Shown piece by piece: positions 6,475-11,724 of a stretch of 11,724 nt of DNA. The position numbers were made by a program, and so were the translations under genes. The notes beneath the pieces were generated by a model, which was not told where the DNA came from, ran no database searches, and saw only the letters and a program-made list of their open reading frames with translations. The stretch's first letter is position 1, and the number at the start of each line of letters is the position of its first letter. The DNA comes from Deltaproteobacteria bacterium (GTDB lineage: Bacteria > Myxococcota_A > Polyangia > Polyangiales > Ga0077539): NCBI GenBank assembly GCA_947494865.1, contig CANMAT010000048.1, positions 1 to 11,724 of the forward strand, written 5' to 3'.

Positions 6475-7080
6475 CTACCAGCCCCGACGGGCGAGGTCGC
6501 AGTCCCACAGCGCGAGGTCGCTGTGCTCCCTCCGCGGCGCCTCCACGGCGTCTTCGTAGGGCACCCACGGCAGCATGCGCCACCCGTTGCCCGTGAGCAC
6601 CAGGCCCTCGATCCACGCGCCCCAGCGACCGTCGCCCTCGGCCCCCACGATGAGCAGACGCTCAACGTAGAGGGTGCGCGCGCGAAAGCCCTCGGCGCCG
6701 CCAGACTCGGCCACGTGAACGCCCCGCGCGCACCAGCCCACCACCGCGTCGGCGCGGTGCAGCGACAGCACCTGCCAGCGGCGCTCGCGCGGCGACGGCG
6801 TGAGCCCCGGCACGCTGCGCTCGATGCGCTGCCGCCCCGCGTCGGTGAACAGCTCGGCCACCTCGGCGGGACGCAGTCGCATCGCGCGCATGGCCCCCGA
6901 GCCTCCTTCCGCGAGCGCGCGAAACACCCGCGGAACGCCCTCGTGAATGCGCGCCTCGGCCCAGCCCGAGCGGGCCGCGTCGTCGGGCACGTGCACCGTC
7001 GGAAACACCGCCGCAGGGGCGCTCGCGCACGCCCCCAGCGAGAGGGTACACGCGAACGCGGCGAGCTCAGCGAGGCGCAT
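6475..7080 (-). CDS. Lipoprotein of unknown function, last gene of the repeat-protein operon
   Basis: The 201-residue product has a signal peptide ending in LGAC, with Cys18 as the likely lipidation site, so it is probably membrane-anchored and facing the periplasm or outside. I do not recognise a family. Residues 43-90 look helical (ARIHEGVPRVFRALAEG, MRLRPAEVAELF). Residues 100-175 look like a beta sheet with several strands (RWQVLSLHRADAVVGW, RARTLYVERLLIVGAEG, GAWIEGLVLTGNGWRMLPW). The latter resembles the packing domain of NTF2-like or similar small binding folds, which is weak inference. Cys117 and Cys194 could pair. It lacks the Cys-x40-Cys domain of its two upstream neighbours. The ATG at 7080 overlaps the end of the upstream gene by 14 nt and has GAGGG 9 nt before it, so it is probably cotranslated with that gene. 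Confidence 0.82.
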   Translation of the reverse strand: MRLAELAAFACTLSLGACASAPAAVFPTVHVPDDAARSGWAEARIHEGVPRVFRALAEGGSGAMRAMRLRPAEVAELFTDAGRQRIERSVPGLTPSPRERRWQVLSLHRADAVVGWCARGVHVAESGGAEGFRARTLYVERLLIVGAEGDGRWGAWIEGLVLTGNGWRMLPWVPYEDAVEAPRREHSDLALWDCDLARRGW

Positions 7081-8809
7081 CGGCGGCGGCCCTCGACTCG
7101 GCCCGCACGGCGCGCGAGAGCACCGCGTCGACCTCGGGGCCCGCCGCGGGGTCGGTGCGCACCTCGAGCTGCAGGCGCTCCGCCGCGCCGCCGCAGCGCG
7201 TGACCACCGCCGTGCCCTCGCCGCTCGACCACGCCACGCGGTCGCCGTTGGCGCCCCGCAGCGCGATCGACACCCACGGGAGCCCGCGGCCCGCCGAGGC
7301 CGTCCAGCGCACGCACTCGCCCGACGCGCGGTCGACGTCGCGCACGCGCCGCGAGCCCGCGCCGATGCGAATCTTCTCGGGTGTGCCCTCGGCGCGCCAG
7401 CCGCCGTCGGCGCGCGCCCACGCGTCGGCCATCGCCTCGGAGACCGCCACGCGATCGACGCCCGCCACCCACGCGGGCGGCGCGGCGTTCTGAAACGTGC
7501 GCACCATCACCGGGCCCGAGCCCGAGGCCGCGCTCACGACCGCGCGCAGCTCCTCGGCCGCCGTGGGGCACACCACCGCCACCGTGGCCGCACCGTGCCG
7601 CGCGCCGCGCGCCGTGAGGTCGCCGCGGGCGTCGAAGACCTCCACCCGCACGCCCGCCACGCCGCGCCCCGCGATGGCCGCCACGGCGGTGCACCGGCCC
7701 GCCTCGGCGCGCACGGCCACCTCGCGCGTCTCGCCCGGCGCCAGGGGCTGCTGCGCGCCGCGCCCGTTGGCGTCGCCGGTGGGGGTGTAGCCCATCGTCG
7801 TGAGGTCGCGCGCCACCTGCGGCGCCGTCGCGTCGAGCGACTCGGCGCGCGCGCCCCACGCGAGGCGCTCGCCGAGCCACAGCGCGCTCGCGCCGCCCAG
7901 CGTGGCCGCGTCGGCCGAGAACGCCTGGAGCACCACGGTGCCCGGCCCCGTGACCGCGCGCACCTCCACCGAGAGGGGCCCCGACACCGCGGGGCAGAGC
8001 TGGAGCACCGCGTCTTGCGCGGGCCGCTCGTCGCGCGCGATGAGCTCGCCCTGCGCGTCGTACACGGCGAGGTTCGCGTCGCGCACCGAGGCGTCGGCCA
8101 CGGCGGCCACCGTGTAGCAGCGGTCGGGCGTGACCACGAGGGGCACGCGCACGGCGCCCGCCGCGGCGTAGTCGGCGCGCGTGGGCTCGCCCGAGGGCTG
8201 AAACCCGCGGCGCGCGATGCCGTCGCGCAGCTCGTTGATGCGCCGCTCGATCTCCGAGCGCTCGCCCCCCGCGCCGGGCGCCGTGGCGGGGTGACCGCCC
8301 ATGACCCGCGCGATCTGGTTGAGGCCCCCGCGGTCCGTCGCGAAGGCCGCCACGAGGTACGCGCCGTTGCCCTCGTAGGCCTCGAGCATGTGGTACACGC
8401 GCCGCGGCGTCGACGCGCAGAGCTGCACCGTCGGGTGCGGGTCGGTCTCGACGTCTTCGACCAGCACGTCGCCCGACGGGTCGAAGAGGTGGGCGTCGAG
8501 GTCGCGCACGCCCGTGGAGCCCAGCGCGACGAGCGAGAGGCACGCGTTGGCGGGCACGTCGACGGGGGTGGTCACCGCGGCGGCGTGCGTGATGTACCCG
8601 TGGGCCACCACGCCCAGCAGGCGCACGGGCCCGCCGCCGAGCTGCTGCTCGATCTCGCGGAGGCGCGCCACGAGCGGCGGCGACGGCGCGCTCGCACCCG
8701 GCGCGGCGCCCCCCGACGAGGCCGCGCTCACGGGCACGAGCGTCGCGGGGGCGGCGCGCTGGCAGCCCGCGAGGGCGAGCGCGAACGACAGAACATTGCG
8801 AGCTTTCAC
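7067..8809 (-). CDS. Lipoprotein with four Cys-x40-Cys beta-sandwich repeats
   Basis: A 580-residue lipoprotein of no family I can name. The signal peptide ends in lipobox LAGC, with Cys16 as the lipidation site, followed by a Ser/Ala/Pro/Gly linker to about residue 45. Four repeated modules follow. Each has a short helix ending near Gly-Tyr/Phe/Trp (ARRGFQPSG at 199-207, TTMGYTPTG at 337-345), then a beta-rich domain with two cysteines: 90/131, 231/272, 373/414 and 499/539. The sandwich pattern resembles pre-peptidase C-terminal (PPC) domains, a comparison of fold style only. No catalytic motif is visible, so binding or a structural role is likelier than enzymatic activity. The start is a GTG at 8809 whose last two bases, with the next A, form the stop of the upstream gene (GTGA). 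GGGAG lies 9 nt before it. A longer in-frame extension upstream is Arg-rich shadow sequence and lacks the signal peptide. Confidence 0.87.
   Translation of the reverse strand: MKARNVLSFALALAGCQRAAPATLVPVSAASSGGAAPGASAPSPPLVARLREIEQQLGGGPVRLLGVVAHGYITHAAAVTTPVDVPANACLSLVALGSTGVRDLDAHLFDPSGDVLVEDVETDPHPTVQLCASTPRRVYHMLEAYEGNGAYLVAAFATDRGGLNQIARVMGGHPATAPGAGGERSEIERRINELRDGIARRGFQPSGEPTRADYAAAGAVRVPLVVTPDRCYTVAAVADASVRDANLAVYDAQGELIARDERPAQDAVLQLCPAVSGPLSVEVRAVTGPGTVVLQAFSADAATLGGASALWLGERLAWGARAESLDATAPQVARDLTTMGYTPTGDANGRGAQQPLAPGETREVAVRAEAGRCTAVAAIAGRGVAGVRVEVFDARGDLTARGARHGAATVAVVCPTAAEELRAVVSAASGSGPVMVRTFQNAAPPAWVAGVDRVAVSEAMADAWARADGGWRAEGTPEKIRIGAGSRRVRDVDRASGECVRWTASAGRGLPWVSIALRGANGDRVAWSSGEGTAVVTRCGGAAERLQLEVRTDPAAGPEVDAVLSRAVRAESRAAADAPR
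7193..8542 (-). repeat. Four tandem Cys-x40-Cys protein repeats (580-residue lipoprotein)
   Basis: The segments from first to second cysteine are at 8417-8542, 7994-8119, 7568-7693 and 7193-7315. Three have exactly 40 residues between the cysteines and the last has 39. Shared positions, counting the first Cys as 1, include a small residue at 6 (Ala in all four), Val12 (Leu in the last copy), Asp14 in the first two, Gly24, Ala28 (Val in the first), Asp30 in the first two, and a hydrophobic or basic residue just before the second Cys. The copies start 141, 142 and 126 residues apart. The last has drifted most. Confidence 0.85.
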
Positions 8810-10110
8810 GGTGCAGCACTCCCGCTCTCGAAGGCCTGAAAAACGTACTCGCCGCGGCCCGCCTGGGCGCGCACGTTGGCGGTCACCGCCCGGTCGCGGC
8901 GCGCGCAGTGGTACACCACGGCGCGCTCGCGCTCGTTGGTGTCGGCGGCGAGCACCGCGCCCTCCTCGTCGCTGAGCCACAGGTCGAGGGCCGCGACGCG
9001 CTCGTCGCCCGCCGCGCCGAACACGTAGCACCGCCCCGCGCGCAGGGTGACCGGGAAGGGCAGCGCCGTCCCCGCCCACGCGGCCCCGCGGAGGGCGCTG
9101 CCCACGGGCGTCATGGCGCGCCGCGCGGCCTCGCCGGCCACCTCGAGCGCGCGCGCCCGCTCGACGCCCTGCACGTCGTCGCCGATGCGGTGCGCGACGT
9201 CGGCGGAGATCTCCAAGAGCTCGACGGCCCACTCGCCCGAGCCCGCGAACATGCGCACGTCGAGGGTGTACTCGCCGCTCATGGGGGCGCAGATGCGCAG
9301 CGAGGGGCGCGCGTCGGTGGCCACGTCTTGCGCGAGCGGTTGGCGCGCGGGCGAGAGGATGCGCAGGTCGAGGTCGTCGACGTGGTCGCCGCCGGCGCCC
9401 TGCACCACGTAGCAGCGGCCCTGCGCGAGCGGGAGCGCCACCTGCGTGGTCTGCTGGTGCTCGAGGCTGCCCGAGCGCGCCACGCCCGCGCGGCGGTATC
9501 CCTGCGACGCGAGGCGCCCCGCGAGGCGCTCGAGGAACTCCCGCGCCGACGCCGCGGCGGGGTCGCGGCCGACCTCGGCGCGCGGCACGCGCGGGCCCGC
9601 GAAGAGGCTCGTGGGTCGCACGCCGAGCACCTCGTCGAGGGGGGGCGGAACGAGCGGCGGCGCGGCGAGCGTGAGCACCGACGCCTCGCCCGTGCCCCGC
9701 GTGGCTTGCACCCGCACGTGCAAGGTCTCAGGCGCGGCGAGGCACACGCGGGCGTAGGGGTGCGCGTCGCGGCGGTCGTCGCGGGCCAGCTCGACGCCGG
9801 CGCTGTTCGACACCGCGAGGTCGAGGTCGGTGAAGCCCTCGCGCCCGACGGCCACGAAGCCGAGGCACTGCGGGCGCGCCACGTCGACGTCGAAGCTGCG
9901 CGCGGCGCCCTCGCGCACGAAGCCCGTCCACCGGTCGCGGAGGGGGCGCGCGCCGCGGTCGCGGAAGGCCTCGGCCACGCGGTCGACGCGGGCCGCGAGC
10001 TCGGGCGACGGCGCCATCGCGGGGGGCGCGATCACGGGGACCGACTGCGCGCCCGCGGCGCCAGCGACGGAGAGCAGCACCGCGAGCGGGAGCGCGACGC
10101 GCGCGCTCAT
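8806..10110 (-). CDS. Secreted protein with three Cys-x40-Cys beta-sandwich repeats
   Basis: A 434-residue exported protein, paralogous in its domains to the lipoprotein encoded just downstream. Residues 1-22 form a type I signal peptide with a likely cut after AGAAGA, so it is predicted to be soluble in the periplasm or secreted rather than lipidated. Three modules follow, with cysteine pairs 82/123, 233/274 and 361/402. Copies two and three begin GRCYV and all share DLDL near the middle of the pair. Helical segments precede the domains (EFLERLAGRLASQGY at 191-205, VERARALEVAGEAARRAM at 316-333). All six cysteines are in these pairs, fitting one disulfide per domain in an oxidising compartment. 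No enzyme motif is visible. Its ATG at 10110 overlaps the DUF1517 stop as ATGA with no Shine-Dalgarno, and its own stop overlaps the next start as GTGA, so tight translational coupling on both sides is likely. Confidence 0.87.
   Translation of the reverse strand: MSARVALPLAVLLSVAGAAGAQSVPVIAPPAMAPSPELAARVDRVAEAFRDRGARPLRDRWTGFVREGAARSFDVDVARPQCLGFVAVGREGFTDLDLAVSNSAGVELARDDRRDAHPYARVCLAAPETLHVRVQATRGTGEASVLTLAAPPLVPPPLDEVLGVRPTSLFAGPRVPRAEVGRDPAAASAREFLERLAGRLASQGYRRAGVARSGSLEHQQTTQVALPLAQGRCYVVQGAGGDHVDDLDLRILSPARQPLAQDVATDARPSLRICAPMSGEYTLDVRMFAGSGEWAVELLEISADVAHRIGDDVQGVERARALEVAGEAARRAMTPVGSALRGAAWAGTALPFPVTLRAGRCYVFGAAGDERVAALDLWLSDEEGAVLAADTNERERAVVYHCARRDRAVTANVRAQAGRGEYVFQAFESGSAAP
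8905..9867 (-). repeat. Three tandem Cys-x40-Cys protein repeats (434-residue protein)
   Basis: The cysteine-to-cysteine segments are at 9742-9867, 9289-9414 and 8905-9030, each with exactly 40 residues between the cysteines. Counting the first Cys as 1, all three share Leu15-Asp16-Leu17, Leu27-Ala28 and Asp30. Each is followed about 20 residues on by a Gly-rich turn before a last strand (GTGEASVLTL, GSGEWAVELL, GRGEYVFQAF). The copies start 151 and 128 residues apart. Confidence 0.88.
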
Positions 10111-10763
10111 CGGGCGGAGCCGTCGCGCAGCGGGACGAGCTCGGGGTAGTGCGCCGCGAGCGCGTCGGCCGCCATGCGGTCTTCGTCGACGGAGGGAGAC
10201 CAGATCACCTCGAGCGCCGCGAGGCCGCAGCGCGTGGGCACCAGCGCGTCGAGCGCGGCGCGCAGGGCGGCGCGGTCGTACACCCGATCGTCGAAGGGGC
10301 GGGCCTCGTCGAGGCCCACGAGCACCGTCACCACCAGGTAGCCGGGCTCGCGCGCGTCGCGCGGGAGCGCGGGCGCGGGCGCCGTCTCCCGGTTGCGGCG
10401 CGTCTCGACGTCGTAGCGCCGACGGAGGTCGCTCGCGAGGGCGTCGAAGCGCGGCGGGGCGTCGTCGGGGGCGAAGTCTTCGCGCGTCGCGAGGGCCGTG
10501 TACGCGCCGTTGACGGACTCGCGCAGGAGGGCGCACACCGCCCGCGCCGCGTCGGCGCGCCCGTCGGGGGCGCTCATGTCGGCGCGCCCCGCGAGGTCGT
10601 CGAGGGCGCGCTGCCGGGCGGGGCGCTCGGACCCCGCGAAGGCCACCGTGATGCGCCGCACCTGCGCGCGCTGCTTGCGCGTGCGATAGAACCCGAAGGC
10701 CAGCATACCCGACGCGGCCACCGCCGCGCCGACCGCCAGCGCCCGCCGAAACGGAGTCGCCAT
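10107..10763 (-). CDS. Membrane-anchored DUF1517 family protein
   Basis: DUF1517 proteins are best known from cyanobacteria and chloroplasts, with other bacterial members of unknown function. The 218-residue product has one N-terminal membrane segment at about 7-26, then a basic stretch (RTRKQRAQVRR), so the N-terminus may be anchored with the body on the cytoplasmic side; the topology is uncertain. The family signature is clear in the C-terminal half: GYLVVTVLVG at 141-150, ALRAALDAL at 166-174, LAALEVIWSP at 181-190, then the SVDEDRMAADAL stretch and AHYPELVPL at 204-212. The middle holds a helical region with RYDVETRRN near 116-124, also usual for the family. The ATG at 10763 is preferred to an in-frame ATG at 10802 because it sits just before the membrane segment and leaves 47 bp after the upstream gene. 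TAGAGT lies 7 nt before it. Its stop overlaps the next start by 4 nt. Confidence 0.88.
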   Translation of the reverse strand: MATPFRRALAVGAAVAASGMLAFGFYRTRKQRAQVRRITVAFAGSERPARQRALDDLAGRADMSAPDGRADAARAVCALLRESVNGAYTALATREDFAPDDAPPRFDALASDLRRRYDVETRRNRETAPAPALPRDAREPGYLVVTVLVGLDEARPFDDRVYDRAALRAALDALVPTRCGLAALEVIWSPSVDEDRMAADALAAHYPELVPLRDGSAR

Positions 10764-10770
10764 GGCGCGG

Positions 10771-10776
10771 ACTCTA
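10771..10776 (-). promoter_or_regulatory. Possible -10 element for an internal operon promoter
   Basis: TAGAGT on the minus strand ends 7 nt before the ATG at 10763, in the 47-bp gap after the VanZ/PAP2-like gene. The spacing fits a leaderless transcript, and no Shine-Dalgarno is present. No clear -35 lies at the usual distance. If used, the DUF1517 gene and the three downstream genes could be expressed without the membrane protein gene. Confidence 0.3.
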
Positions 10777-10810
10777 CCCGAAGCTCCGCCCGCGCGACGC
10801 ATCCCTCACG

Positions 10811-11716
10811 TCAAAAACCCCACCGCGCCACGAGGCCCGACGCGCCCGCCACGCCCCACCCGACGATGACCTCGCGCGGGGTGTGACGCCCCTCGCGCAC
10901 GCGCGCCCAGCTCACGGCGAGCGCCGCGACGGCGAAGGGCCAGAGGCCCCGCTGCGAGCTCCCGGCGAGGAGCGCGAGCACGCCCACGGGCACCGCGACG
11001 TGGCCGCTCACCTTGAGCCCCGCGGCGGTGAGCGCCGTGACGAGCGCCGTCGCGACGAGGCCCGCGAGCGTGGAGACCCGCACCACGGGCGGCGCGTGCG
11101 CGAGCTGCGCGCCCAGCGCCGCGAGGCCCGCGGCGGCGAGCGCAGAGAGCAGAAAGGCCGGGCGCTCCTCGCGCACCGAGAGGTCGTGGTCGGAGAACCA
11201 CCCGCGGCGCATCCCGACGAGCCACACGGCGGCGACGGGCGCCGCGGCGAGCACGGCGGCGAGCGTCCACGCGAGGGCCGCGTGCGCGTCACGGAGCGAC
11301 GCCCACGCGAGCGCGAAGGCGCCGACGGGCCCCACGATGCCCGGGTGCAGCACCACGCCGAGGGCCTTCGCGACGGGGCGCCGACGGCGCGCGTCGAAGT
11401 GTGCCCACGCGATGAGCCCGAGGCTCGCGCCCCCAACGTCGACGGTGAGGTCGAAGAGCTCCTCGCCCGCGGGGAGGCGCGCGCGGCAGAGGGCCTGCGT
11501 GAGCTCCTGGGCGCCCGCGATGAGCCCGAAGAGGGCCGCCGCCGCGAGGGCCTGCACGCCCCGCGCGCGCCGCGTCGCGCCGAGCGCCTCGCTCGGGAAC
11601 CACCACGACGCCAGCGCCACCGCGAGGGAGCCGTACAAGATCGAGTGGGCCACCAGGTGCGTGATCTCCCGCGACGCGAGGCGCGCGAGGAGCGTGCTCT
11701 CGGCGGGTGGCGCCAC
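10811..11716 (-). CDS. Multispanning membrane protein joining VanZ-like and PAP2-like domains
   Basis: A 301-residue integral membrane protein with two recognisable halves. Residues about 18-105 fit the VanZ-like family: ITHLVAHSILYGSLAVAL in the first helix, then GLIAGAQELTQ at 64-74, a short loop with PAGEELFDLTVD, and a glycine-rich helix (VGGASLGLIAW). Residues about 120-301 resemble a PAP2-type lipid phosphatase: REERP at 182-186, VSGH at 236-239 and RVREGRH at 272-278 followed by Glu282. The canonical motifs are KxxxxxxRP, PSGH and SRxxxxxHxxxD. Here the lysine position is Asp178 and the last acid is Glu282, while His239, Arg272 and His278 are kept. It may act on lipid phosphates or may have lost activity. 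The start taken is a GTG at 11716, but the frame stays open to the right edge, so the true start may lie outside. It is the first visible gene of the right-hand operon, 47 bp ahead of the DUF1517 gene. Confidence 0.75.
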   Translation of the reverse strand: MAPPAESTLLARLASREITHLVAHSILYGSLAVALASWWFPSEALGATRRARGVQALAAAALFGLIAGAQELTQALCRARLPAGEELFDLTVDVGGASLGLIAWAHFDARRRRPVAKALGVVLHPGIVGPVGAFALAWASLRDAHAALAWTLAAVLAAAPVAAVWLVGMRRGWFSDHDLSVREERPAFLLSALAAAGLAALGAQLAHAPPVVRVSTLAGLVATALVTALTAAGLKVSGHVAVPVGVLALLAGSSQRGLWPFAVAALAVSWARVREGRHTPREVIVGWGVAGASGLVARWGF

Positions 11717-11724
11717 GCTCAGCA

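Noticed and set aside
6099..8819. A 906-codon open frame on the minus strand
   Set aside because: It overlaps the 580- and 201-residue lipoprotein genes in another frame and is Arg/Gly-rich. It has no signal peptide or domain. Long open antisense and off-frame stretches are expected at this GC content.
1..11724. Mobile element, prophage, CRISPR array, tRNA or rRNA
   Set aside because: No transposase or integrase motif, direct-repeat array, cloverleaf or rRNA-like sequence was found, and composition is even throughout.

Overview
The window is very GC-rich and almost fully coding, with strongly GC-biased third codon positions. Several exported proteins have an Asp/Ala/Pro-rich tether just after a lipobox cysteine. 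Together with the content (lipoproteins, a secreted hydrolase, repeat proteins of unknown role, CpeT-like and DUF1517 proteins), this suggests a myxobacterium-like deltaproteobacterium (Myxococcota, perhaps Polyangia). That placement is inference; no rRNA or tRNA gene is present. I see no mobile element, CRISPR array, or base composition unlike the rest.

Left block (1-3087, minus strand): a lipoprotein of unknown function with beta-propeller-like repeats, then greA (transcript cleavage factor), then the first 408 codons of recG, which runs off the left edge. The greA stop and recG start are 5 bp apart.

Central block (3204-6470, plus strand, divergent from the left block): an exported CpeT/CpcT-family protein, a 692-residue lipoprotein lipase/esterase of the alpha/beta-hydrolase fold, and a 120-residue protein of unknown function. 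The third gene has its own upstream region, in which a 9-bp perfect inverted repeat flanks a possible promoter.

Right block (6475-11716, minus strand): an apparent five-gene operon. In transcription order it holds a membrane protein joining a VanZ-like half to a PAP2-like half, a membrane-anchored DUF1517 protein, a 434-residue secreted protein, a 580-residue lipoprotein and a 201-residue lipoprotein. The last four genes overlap by 4, 4 and 14 nt, so they are probably translated together.

The most striking signal is in the 434- and 580-residue proteins. Together they carry seven copies of one domain, each with two cysteines. In six copies the cysteines are exactly 41 positions apart, and in the seventh 40. 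Apart from the lipid-carrying Cys16 of the 580-residue protein, these proteins have no other cysteine. They look like a disulfide-stapled beta-sandwich family, made together with membrane and lipoprotein partners at the cell envelope.
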